Part shown: piece after piece, positions 57,072 through 64,000 of the stretch
Numbering within the stretch: position 1 is the stretch's first letter
Layout of the letters: every line of letters begins with the position of its first letter
Translations under genes and position numbers: made by a program
The notes under the pieces: model-generated
The model's database searches: none
What the model was told of the DNA's origin: nothing
What the model saw: the letters and a program-made list of their open reading frames with translations, nothing else
Assembly (NCBI GenBank): GCA_963797535.1
Contig: CAWCPQ010000001.1
Coordinates: 186,001 to 250,000, forward strand
Length of the DNA: 64,000 bases
Reading direction: 5' to 3'
From: JAWWOL01 sp963797535
Lineage (GTDB): Bacteria > Actinomycetota > Actinomycetes > JAWWOL01

Positions 57072-59182
57072 GCAGCAGCACGGACGCGGTGGGCACCCCG
57101 GTCGAGGCCCGCCAGCGGCACGAGGAGCTCGCAGCCCGGCTCGACGAGGCGTCCTACCGCTATCACGTGCTCGACCGGCCCACGATCAGTGACGCCGCCT
57201 ACGACACCGCGATGGCCGAGCTGCGGGTTCTCGAGGACGAGCACCCCGAGCTGCGCACTCCCGACTCGCCGACCCAGCGTGTGGGCGCCACCTACTCCAC
57301 CGAGTTCACCGCGGTCGACCACCTCGAGCGCATGATGAGCCTCGACAACGCGTTCAGCACCGACGAGCTGCAGGCGTGGGCCGACCGGGTCGACCGCGAG
57401 GGCGGTGAGGGCGCGGTCTACCTGTGCGAGCTCAAGATCGATGGCCTCGCCGTGGCGTTGGTCTACGAGAAGGGCCGGCTCATCCGGGCGGCGACCCGCG
57501 GCGACGGCCGCACCGGCGAGGACGTGACGCTCAACGTCCGCACCCTTGCCAGCGTGCCGGATCGGCTGACCGGCAAGGACATCCCGGAGCTGCTGGAGGT
57601 TCGCGGCGAGGTGTTCTTCCCTGCTGCTGGCTTCGCCGCGCTCAACGCGTCGCTGGTCGAGGCCGGCAAGGCGCCGTTCGCCAACCCGCGCAACGCAGCC
57701 GCCGGATCGCTGCGCCAGAAGGACCCGCGGGTCACAGCGACCCGCCAGCTGCGGATGACGGTGCATGGCTTCGGTGCCCGTACCGGATTCGAGGTCGCCA
57801 GCCAGTCCGAGGCCTACGAACGGTTCGCCGCCATGGGCCTGCCGGTCTCGACGCGGTACGAGGTACGGCCCGACTTGCCGGCGGTCAATGCCTACGTCGA
57901 GCACTGGGGCAGGCACCGGCACGACATCGAGCACGAGATCGACGGCGTCGTGGTCAAGGTCGACCAGATCGGGCTGCAGCGACGGCTCGGCTCGACGTCG
58001 CGGGCGCCACGGTGGGCGATCGCGTTCAAGTACCCCCCCGAGGAGGTCACCACCAAGCTGCTCGACATCCGGGTCAACGTGGGGCGTACCGGCAGGGTCA
58101 CGCCGTTCGGCTTCATGGAGCCGGTGACCGTTGCCGGCTCCGAGGTCTCGCTGGCGACCCTGCACAACCAGGACGAGGTCAAGCGCAAGGGCGTCCTCAT
58201 CGGCGACACCGTGGTGCTGCGCAAGGCCGGCGACGTCATCCCCGAGATAGTCGGCCCGGTAGTCGATCTGCGGGACGGCACCGAGCGTGCGTTCGTCATG
58301 CCGACGCACTGCCCCGAGTGCGGCACGTTGCTGTCCCGGCCCGAGGGAGAGGCCGATGCTCGCTGCCCCAACGCCCGCACCTGTCCGGCCCAGCGTCGTG
58401 AGCGGCTGGCGGCGCTGGGTGGTCGTGGGGCGCTCGACATCGAGGCGCTGGGCTACAAGACGGCCATGGCGTTGCTCGACTGCGACCTGCTGGTCGACGA
58501 GGGTGGTCTGTTCGACCTGACCGCCGACCAGCTGGCCGGCTGTCCCTACTTCACCAAGCAGGACGGCGAGCTCAAGGCCACGGCCGTCAACTTGCTGGAA
58601 AACCTCGCTGCAGCAAGGGAACGCCCGCTGTGGCGGGTGATCGTCGCGCTGTCGATCCGGCACGTCGGGCCGTCGGCCGCCCAGGCGTTGGCGCGCGAAA
58701 TGCGCGACCTCGACCGGATCTTCGCCGCTTCGGTCGACGAGCTCGCAGCCGTTGAGGGCGTCGGCCCGACGATCGCCGAGGCCCTCGTCGCCTGGCACGC
58801 CGTCGACTGGCACCGCGCGATCGTCGACAGGTGGCGGGCAGCCGGCGTACGGATGGCCGAGGAGGTCGTCGACGAGGGGCCGCGACCGTTGGAAGGCGTA
58901 ACCGTCGTCATCACCGGGTCCATGGAACGGTTCAGCCGTGACTCCGCGACCGAGGCCGTACAGCTCCGTGGTGGCAAGGTCAGCGGGTCGGTGAGCAAGA
59001 AGACGTCCTTCGTGGTGGCCGGCGACTCACCGGGCAGCAAGTTCGACAAGGCGGTCAGCCTAGGCGTGCGGGTGCTTGACGAGGCGGCCTTCGAGCTGCT
59101 GCTTGCCGGTGGTCCCGACGCCGTGGCAATTCAACCTGACGAGGTGGCAATTCAACCTGACGAGGTGGTCAATGTTGAGTAA
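57068..59182 (+). CDS. ligA: NAD-dependent DNA ligase
   Basis: About 704 residues from GTG 57068, with AAGGAG upstream. Ia domain (ASYRYHVLDRPTISDAAYD), adenylation Lys123 in CELKIDGLAVALVYEKG, OB fold, four-Cys zinc finger (HCPECGTLL and CPNARTCPAQ), HhH region (VGPSAAQALAREM, VEGVGPTIAEALV) and BRCT domain (LEGVTVVITGSMERFSRDSA). Seals nicks in DNA replication and repair using NAD+. The last residues come from a 21-base tandem duplication (VAIQPDE twice), and the stop codon lies next to the PadR operator. Confidence 0.97.
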   Translation: MSSSTDAVGTPVEARQRHEELAARLDEASYRYHVLDRPTISDAAYDTAMAELRVLEDEHPELRTPDSPTQRVGATYSTEFTAVDHLERMMSLDNAFSTDELQAWADRVDREGGEGAVYLCELKIDGLAVALVYEKGRLIRAATRGDGRTGEDVTLNVRTLASVPDRLTGKDIPELLEVRGEVFFPAAGFAALNASLVEAGKAPFANPRNAAAGSLRQKDPRVTATRQLRMTVHGFGARTGFEVASQSEAYERFAAMGLPVSTRYEVRPDLPAVNAYVEHWGRHRHDIEHEIDGVVVKVDQIGLQRRLGSTSRAPRWAIAFKYPPEEVTTKLLDIRVNVGRTGRVTPFGFMEPVTVAGSEVSLATLHNQDEVKRKGVLIGDTVVLRKAGDVIPEIVGPVVDLRDGTERAFVMPTHCPECGTLLSRPEGEADARCPNARTCPAQRRERLAALGGRGALDIEALGYKTAMALLDCDLLVDEGGLFDLTADQLAGCPYFTKQDGELKATAVNLLENLAAARERPLWRVIVALSIRHVGPSAAQALAREMRDLDRIFAASVDELAAVEGVGPTIAEALVAWHAVDWHRAIVDRWRAAGVRMAEEVVDEGPRPLEGVTVVITGSMERFSRDSATEAVQLRGGKVSGSVSKKTSFVVAGDSPGSKFDKAVSLGVRVLDEAAFELLLAGGPDAVAIQPDEVAIQPDEVVNVE
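59123..59164. repeat. 21-bp perfect tandem duplication at the ligA 3' end
   Basis: Unit GTGGCAATTCAACCTGACGAG is repeated twice head to tail, in frame, adding VAIQPDE-VAIQPDE to LigA. It is AT-richer than the surroundings and lies immediately upstream of the padR promoter/operator; each unit holds a TTCAAC half-site-like element. Confidence 0.85.
59169..59178. promoter_or_regulatory. Candidate PadR operator, padR promoter
   Basis: Palindrome TCAA-TG-TTGA followed by GTAA, 13 bases before the padR ATG and abutting the ligA stop. The same TCAA-N2-TTGA-N-TAA occurs in front of the ABC exporter genes at 59831. Confidence 0.5.
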
Positions 59183-59191
59183 GATCCTGCC

Positions 59192-59821
59192 ATGTCAGCG
59201 ACTCGGCTTCTCGTCCTGGGCGTCATCCGCATCCAGCAGCCGGTGCACGGCTACGAGGTGCGTCGCGAGCTGATCTCCTGGCGGATCGAGGAGACGGCCA
59301 ACGTCAAGCCGGGCTCGATCTACAGCGCGATCCGCACCCTCGAGCGCGACGGCTGCATCGCCGTGCACTCGAGGGAGAGCGAGGATCATCGGCCGGAGCG
59401 GACGTCCTACGTCCTGACCGGCGAGGGCGAGACCGAGTTCCAGCTGTTGATGCGGCAGTCCTGGTGGCGCGTCGACCATCCGGCCGAGCCGCTGGTACCG
59501 GCCCTGTCGATGATGTTGTTCATGCCCCGCGAGGAGCTGATCGCGGCGCTGACGTCCAGGGTCGACCAGCTCCACGCCGACCTGCGCGCGATCGGCTTCA
59601 GTCGCGAGACGATCCGGGACGGGGCCACCGGCGCTGACGGCGCGATTCCCGAGCACGTGCGCGAGCTGCTCGACTTCATCAGCGCGCGCACTCGGGGTGA
59701 GCTGGACTGGACCCGTGGCCTGATCAAGCGGCTCCGAGCCGGGGCCTACACGTTCTCCGACGAGGCTGATTTCCCGCCGCTGGGGCCGGGACTGGGAGTA
59801 CGGGGGCCGGTCGATGGTTGA
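59192..59821 (+). CDS. PadR-family transcriptional regulator
   Basis: 209 residues. N-terminal winged helix: LLVLGVIRIQQPVHGYEVRRELISW, then VKPGSIYSAIRTLERDGCIAV and the wing RPERTSYVLTGEGETEF. C-terminal helical dimerisation region. PadR proteins repress neighbouring detoxification or export genes and are released by ligand; the two genes downstream encode a DrrAB-type exporter. Matching palindromes precede both padR and the exporter. Confidence 0.9.
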   Translation: MSATRLLVLGVIRIQQPVHGYEVRRELISWRIEETANVKPGSIYSAIRTLERDGCIAVHSRESEDHRPERTSYVLTGEGETEFQLLMRQSWWRVDHPAEPLVPALSMMLFMPREELIAALTSRVDQLHADLRAIGFSRETIRDGATGADGAIPEHVRELLDFISARTRGELDWTRGLIKRLRAGAYTFSDEADFPPLGPGLGVRGPVDG

Positions 59822-59830
59822 AATAATTAA

Positions 59831-59840
59831 TCAAGTTTGA
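59831..59840. promoter_or_regulatory. Candidate PadR operator and promoter of the exporter genes
   Basis: Palindrome TCAA-GT-TTGA then CTAA, inside an AT-rich patch (AAATAATTAA). It overlaps a -35-like TTGACT (59837-59842); a weak -10 (GAGAGT) follows at 16-17 bases. A repressor bound here would block the exporter promoter. Confidence 0.5.
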
Positions 59841-59893
59841 CTAATGTCCGACGGCTGTGAGAGTCTGCGGTCAGCGAAGAAAAGGGGACTCCT

Positions 59894-60877
59894 GTGATCA
59901 CAGCACGCGGCCTGCGCCGCAACTTCAAGACCAAGGCCGGACCGGTCGAGGCCGTCAAGGGCATCGACCTCGACGTCGCCAAGGGCGAGATCGTCGGCCT
60001 GCTCGGCCCCAACGGCGCCGGGAAGACCACGACCCTGCGCATGCTGACCACCCTGCTGACTCCGTCCGGGGGCACGGCCACGGTCGCTGGCCACGACCTG
60101 CTGAAGGACCCGCGCAACGTGCGCCGCCAGATCGGCTACGTGGCCCAGGTCGGCTCCGCGCCGTCGGCTGGCACCAGAGTCGGCGAGGAGCTGGTCACCC
60201 AGGCTCGGCTGCAAGGCATGTCCAAGGCCGCTGCGACGGCTCGGCTGGCCGAACTGGCACCGGCGCTGCAGCTGACCGGCCTCGAGGACCGGGCCCTGCT
60301 CGAGCTGTCCGGCGGCCAGCGGCGCCGGTTCGACATCGGGCTCGGCCTGATGCACTCGCCGCAGCTGGTCTTCCTCGACGAGCCCACCGCCGGCCTCGAC
60401 CCGCAGAGCCGGGCCATCCTCTGGGAGCACGTCCGCTACCTGAGGGACGGCTTCGGGCTCACGGTGGTGCTCACCACGCACTACCTCGAGGAGGCCGACG
60501 CGCTGGCCGACCGGATCCTGGTCATGGACCACGGCACGGTCATCGCCAACGACACCTCGGAGGCGCTCAAGGCCAAGATCTCCGGTGACCTCGTGACCAT
60601 CGTGTTCGACGAGCTGACGGCCGACGCCCGCGACCGCGCGGTTGCCGCAGCTTTCGGGGCGGTCGAGGTGCGTGCGCACGTCGTCTCGCCGGAGAAGCTC
60701 GAGGTCACGGTCGAGAAGGGCGACGTGGCCGTGGCTCCGCTGGTGCGCGCCTTCGACGCCGCCGGCATCACCGTTCGCTCGATCGAGGTCAGCCGGCCCA
60801 CCCTCGACGATGTCTTCCTCACCCTGACCGGTCGCGACGAACGCGAGTCGGCCGTCCCCGCGCCTGCCGACCACTAG
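59894..60877 (+). CDS. DrrA-type ABC transporter ATP-binding protein
   Basis: 327 residues from GTG 59894, with AAAGGGGA upstream. Walker A GPNGAGKTTTLRML, Q-loop IGYVAQVGSAPSAG, signature LSGGQRRRFDIGLGL, Walker B VFLDEPTAGLDPQS, H-loop VLTTHYLEEADALADRI. The C-terminal region VTVEKGDVAVAPLVRAFDAAGITVRSIEVSRPTLDDVFLTLTG (in parts) is the DrrA-type domain of daunorubicin-resistance exporters. Works with the permease encoded 25 bases downstream. Confidence 0.93.
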   Translation: MITARGLRRNFKTKAGPVEAVKGIDLDVAKGEIVGLLGPNGAGKTTTLRMLTTLLTPSGGTATVAGHDLLKDPRNVRRQIGYVAQVGSAPSAGTRVGEELVTQARLQGMSKAAATARLAELAPALQLTGLEDRALLELSGGQRRRFDIGLGLMHSPQLVFLDEPTAGLDPQSRAILWEHVRYLRDGFGLTVVLTTHYLEEADALADRILVMDHGTVIANDTSEALKAKISGDLVTIVFDELTADARDRAVAAAFGAVEVRAHVVSPEKLEVTVEKGDVAVAPLVRAFDAAGITVRSIEVSRPTLDDVFLTLTGRDERESAVPAPADH

Positions 60878-60902
60878 CCTTGATCCTCAACGGGAGTACG
60901 CC

Positions 60903-61655
60903 ATGCTGACCGAGATCTACGTTGTCTTCCAGCGCCACATGCGCATCCTGCTGCGCAACCCGGTGTGGGTGTTCTTCGGGCTGACCCAGCCGATCCTCTA
61001 CCTGATCCTGTTCGGCCCGCTGCTCAAGCGGGTCACCGGCGGCGGTCTCGGCGGCAACGGTTCCTGGGCCATCTTCGTCCCCGGCCTGCTGCTCCAGCTG
61101 GCGCTGTTCGGCGCCGGCTTCGCCGGGTTCGGCATCATCCAGGAGCTGCGCGAGGGCGTCATCGACCGCCAGCGCGTGACGCCGGCCCGGCGCAGCTCGC
61201 TGATCCTTGGCCGCACGCTCGGCAACGTGGTGACCATCGCGGTCCAGTCGGTTCTGCTCGTCGTCGTGGCGCTGTTCTTCGGGCTCAACGCGACCGTCGG
61301 CGGTGTTGCGGCGACGATTGCGCTCGTCTGCCTGCTGGCGCTGGGCATCTCTGCGGCGTCCTACGCCATGGGCCTGATCCTCAAGGACGAGGACGCCTTC
61401 GCCCCGTTCATCCAGGGCGTCTCGCTGCCGTTGCTGCTGCTGTCCGGCGTGCTGCTGCCGATGGCGCTCGCACCGGTCTGGCTCAAGCGCACGTCGCAGG
61501 CCAACCCGTTGAGCCACGTGGTCGACGCGAGCCGCGACCTGTTCCACGGCACCTACTCCACCGGGACCGTGTTCTGGGGAGTGGTGGTGACGTTCGTGCT
61601 GGCCACCCTGCTCGCGTGGTGGGGGACGCGTACGTTCCAGAAGCTCAGCGCCTAG
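60903..61655 (+). CDS. ABC-2 type (DrrB-like) permease
   Basis: 250 residues with six membrane helices. RHMRILLRNPVWVFFGLTQPILYLILFGPL (in parts) and RVTPARRSSLILGRTLGNV are the ABC-2 family signature; PLLLLSGVLLPMALAP and ANPLSHVVDASRDLFHG follow. Forms the membrane part of an exporter with the preceding ATPase; likely substrates are hydrophobic drugs or antibiotics, by analogy with DrrAB. Regulated with the ATPase by PadR. Confidence 0.92.
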   Translation: MLTEIYVVFQRHMRILLRNPVWVFFGLTQPILYLILFGPLLKRVTGGGLGGNGSWAIFVPGLLLQLALFGAGFAGFGIIQELREGVIDRQRVTPARRSSLILGRTLGNVVTIAVQSVLLVVVALFFGLNATVGGVAATIALVCLLALGISAASYAMGLILKDEDAFAPFIQGVSLPLLLLSGVLLPMALAPVWLKRTSQANPLSHVVDASRDLFHGTYSTGTVFWGVVVTFVLATLLAWWGTRTFQKLSA

Positions 61656-61755
61656 CTGCGGTCGCGCCCAGCGCCGCGCCGAAGGGCAATTCTTCCGTTC
61701 TGCAGGTTCCCGGCAGTCACTTAGCGGACAATGACAGTCACGGGCTGCAAGCAAC

Positions 61756-63804
61756 GTGAGGACGGAATTGTTCGAGGACCCGAACATTCGCAACCGCGGC
61801 CCCCGCCGCGGTGCCTACCTGTTCTTCGGCTACGTCGCGCTGGTGATCGTTGCGGGCTGGGTGGTGATCGGCTGGTCCCTCACGGAGATGAGCTGGTCGG
61901 ACTTCCCGCGGATGGGCAGCGGTTTCGCGCTCATGGCGACCTTCGTGCTGATCGCCGAGATGCGCCCGCTGCTCGTGGCCGGCTCCCCGGACAGCAACGG
62001 CGTGACCATCACCACCTGCTTCGTCTTCGCCATCCTGATCCACTGGGGATGGCCGGTCGCGATCCTGCTGCAGACCGTGGCCACGGTGGTCGGGGATCGC
62101 GCGCAGCGCCGGGTCTGGTGGCGGATGGCCTTCAACACCGGGCAGTACGCGCTCAGCTGGGCGGCCTGTGCCGCCGTCCTCGCGCTGGCCGGGCTGCATG
62201 CCTCACCCTTCTCGCCGGTGACGTTGCACATGGTCGACGTCTGGGTCATCGTCGCGGCCGGGCTGACCTACTTCCTGGTCAACGACGTCCTGGTCAGCGT
62301 GGCCGTCGCGCTGCTGTCGCACCAGAACCTGTGGAAGGACCTGCGGCAGGAGTTCGGCTTCCAGCTGCTCAGCTCCGGCGCGCTCCTGGCGCTCGCGCCC
62401 TTCGTGGTGCTTGCCCTCGACGCCAGCGTCTGGCTGGTGCCGCTGCTGCTCGTACCGCTGCTGGCGGTCTACAAGAACGGCCAGGTGTCGCTCGAGCAGG
62501 AGCATGCGTCACTGCACGACTCGCTGACCGGGCTGCCCAACCGGAAGTATCTGCTGCTCCAGGCGGACGAGGCGCTGGACGCGGCGCGGCACGAGGGTGC
62601 CGGGCTGGCCTTGTGCCTGCTCGACCTCGACCGGTTCAAGGAGGTCAACGACACCCTGGGCCATCAGGTGGGGGACCGGCTGCTCCAGCTGGTCGCTGCC
62701 CGGTTGCGCGCGGCCGTGCGCCCGACCGACACCGTGGCGCGGCTCGGCGGGGACGAGTTCGCGGTGATGTTCCGGGACGTCGACGCCGCGGAAGCCGGCC
62801 AGCTCACCCGGCGGCTGATCGCGGCGTTCGACGATGTGTTCGCGGGCGACGGGATGTTCTTCGACCTCGATGTCAGCATCGGCGTCGCGCTGCACCCGCA
62901 GCACGCGGAGGACTTCGAGGCGTTGCTGCGCCGTGCCGACGTCGCGATGTATCTCGCCAAGCACGACCGCAGCGGTTTCCGGGTCTACGACGCGGCGCTG
63001 GACCGGCACTCCACCGAGCGGCTGGCGCTGCTGGGCGAGCTGCGCCGAGCCATCGACGACGGCCAGCTCACCCTGCACTACCAGCCCAAGGCTGAGCTCG
63101 CCACCGGTCGCATCGTCGGCGTCGAGGCCCTCGTGCGCTGGTACCACCCCGTACGCGGCCTGATCCCCACCGACCTGTTCGTCCCGCTCGCGGAGCAGAC
63201 CGGGCTCATGCGCCCGCTCACCGACCACGTGGTCGCGCTGGCGGTGCGCCAGGTCGCGGCGTGGCGTGAGGCCGGGATCGTGGTCTCGGTCGCCATCAAC
63301 GTGTCCGTCCGCGACCTGCACGACCCGCAGTTCGCAGTGGCACTGCGCGAGCGGTGCGAGGCCGAGGGCGTTGCTGCCGCGTCGCTGCAGCTCGAGATCA
63401 CTGAGGGGACCTTGATCGACGACCCGGCCAGGACAGAGGAGGTGCTCCGGGAGCTCGCCGACTTCGGGGTCGCTTTGAGCCTCGACGACTTCGGCACCGG
63501 CTACTCCTCGCTCCGGCACCTCAAGCGGCTGCCTGTACGCGAGATCAAGATCGACCGCTCCTTCGTCCAGCGGCTGCACATCGACGCCGACGATGCGGCG
63601 ATCGTTCGCTCGATCATCGACCTGGGTGGGGCGCTGGGGCTGCGGGTGGTCGCGGAAGGCGTCGAGACGCCGGAGACCTGGCACCGGCTCGCGGCCATGG
63701 GCTGCGACGATGCCCAGGGCTGGTACCTCGCTCGGCCGATGGCGCCCGAGAGCGCGACCGCGTGGCTGCTCGACCGGCTGGCCGCCGCCGAGATAACCGC
63801 CTGA
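61756..63804 (+). CDS. Membrane-bound GGDEF-EAL protein (cyclic di-GMP turnover)
   Basis: 682 residues from GTG 61756. Seven or eight N-terminal membrane helices (YLFFGYVALVIVAGWVVIG; LLLVPLLAV) form a MASE-like sensor. GGDEF domain at about 260-420 with intact RLGGDEFAVMF and LDLDRFKEVNDTLGH. EAL domain from about 430 with GVEALVRWYHP, LQLEITEGTLIDDP, LDDFGTGYSSLRHLKRLPVREIKID (in parts) and VAEGVETPETW. Both active-site motifs look functional, so it could make and degrade c-di-GMP. It has no regulator partner next to it. Confidence 0.93.
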   Translation: MRTELFEDPNIRNRGPRRGAYLFFGYVALVIVAGWVVIGWSLTEMSWSDFPRMGSGFALMATFVLIAEMRPLLVAGSPDSNGVTITTCFVFAILIHWGWPVAILLQTVATVVGDRAQRRVWWRMAFNTGQYALSWAACAAVLALAGLHASPFSPVTLHMVDVWVIVAAGLTYFLVNDVLVSVAVALLSHQNLWKDLRQEFGFQLLSSGALLALAPFVVLALDASVWLVPLLLVPLLAVYKNGQVSLEQEHASLHDSLTGLPNRKYLLLQADEALDAARHEGAGLALCLLDLDRFKEVNDTLGHQVGDRLLQLVAARLRAAVRPTDTVARLGGDEFAVMFRDVDAAEAGQLTRRLIAAFDDVFAGDGMFFDLDVSIGVALHPQHAEDFEALLRRADVAMYLAKHDRSGFRVYDAALDRHSTERLALLGELRRAIDDGQLTLHYQPKAELATGRIVGVEALVRWYHPVRGLIPTDLFVPLAEQTGLMRPLTDHVVALAVRQVAAWREAGIVVSVAINVSVRDLHDPQFAVALRERCEAEGVAAASLQLEITEGTLIDDPARTEEVLRELADFGVALSLDDFGTGYSSLRHLKRLPVREIKIDRSFVQRLHIDADDAAIVRSIIDLGGALGLRVVAEGVETPETWHRLAAMGCDDAQGWYLARPMAPESATAWLLDRLAAAEITA

Positions 63805-63886
63805 ACCGAGCTCGGCCGAACCCCTAGACTGATGCGCGGTCACTGCTCGATGCAGTGTCGGCAGGTCAACAGCCCGAGGGAGACGC

Positions 63887-64000
63887 ATGACAGCCATCAC
63901 CCGCGCGGAGGTCTCCCACCTCGCGCGGCTCGCGCGGCTTGCTCTCACCGATGACGAGCTCGACCACTTCGCGGTCCAGCTCGACGTGATCCTGGCGTCG
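63887..64000 (+). CDS. gatC: Asp/Glu-tRNA amidotransferase subunit C (cut by window edge)
   Basis: The first 38 residues are visible from ATG 63887, with GAGGGAGA upstream: MTAITRAEVSHLARLARLAL, then TDDELDHFAVQLDVIL. This is the GatC N-terminus. GatC stabilises the GatA/GatB transamidase that converts misacylated Glu-tRNA(Gln) and Asp-tRNA(Asn). gatA and gatB are expected just past the edge. Confidence 0.9.
   Translation, partial: MTAITRAEVSHLARLARLALTDDELDHFAVQLDVILAS

Overview
The window is high-GC, densely coded DNA (about 70% GC by eye) with the usual GTG/TTG starts, 4-base ATGA/GTGA gene overlaps and long antisense shadow frames of an actinobacterium. Supporting lineage markers are the complete GlgE-type alpha-glucan pathway, a mycothiol-dependent maleylpyruvate-isomerase-type enzyme, a MurA with Asp in place of the catalytic Cys, an ECF42 sigma factor with its DGPF/YCII partner, and the block metE-like / ligA / ... 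/ gatC. I cannot assign a genus.

Layout. 1-7.3 kb: core-type genes (DUF4032 kinase-like protein, cobalamin adenosyltransferase, small membrane proteins, murA), a STAS protein, a secreted matrixin-like metalloprotease and an alpha/beta hydrolase ending in a bidirectional hairpin. 7.3-15.3 kb: DUF2127 protein, a MarR/MFS pair with an operator, a thioredoxin-TPR protein, a large secreted beta-propeller protein, and a divergent XRE/SDR pair. 15.3-25.3 kb: glgB, mak, treS and glgE in one operon, divergent from glgP. 25.3-29.0 kb: an ECF42 sigma factor, its YCII partner, two VOC proteins and an esterase; two promoters share TGTCSA-N17-CGTC. 29.0-32.8 kb: two-component system plus MacB/FtsX-type ABC transporter. 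33-38.5 kb: a SUKH protein behind a gene remnant, an MBL-fold lactonase-like enzyme, an alpha/beta-hydrolase pseudoenzyme, an HtrA protease and a broken membrane-anchored gene. 38.5-46.9 kb: a minus-strand operon of membrane GT-C-like protein, UDP-sugar dehydrogenase, GT2, epimerase, methyltransferase and glgX, probably building a surface glycan. 47-53.6 kb: secreted cupredoxin, etfBA, cysteine desulfurase, mnmA, a methyltransferase and a mycothiol-dependent enzyme. 53.7-64 kb: secreted sedolisin, metE-like, ligA, a PadR-controlled DrrAB-type exporter, a GGDEF-EAL membrane protein and the start of gatC.

Working together: GlgE, TreS, Mak, GlgB, GlgP and GlgX make a full trehalose-to-glucan and glucan-breakdown circuit. 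MarR, PadR and ECF42 each sit beside candidate binding sites.

Caution: at least five genes (murA, the membrane protein at 3648-3996, the SUKH gene, the cysteine desulfurase, the gene at 37697-38230) carry 1-base frame disruptions, and two reading frames are cut by an in-frame TAG. Since murA is normally essential, sequence error is the simplest explanation for at least some of these. I saw no tRNA, rRNA, CRISPR array or insertion sequence.
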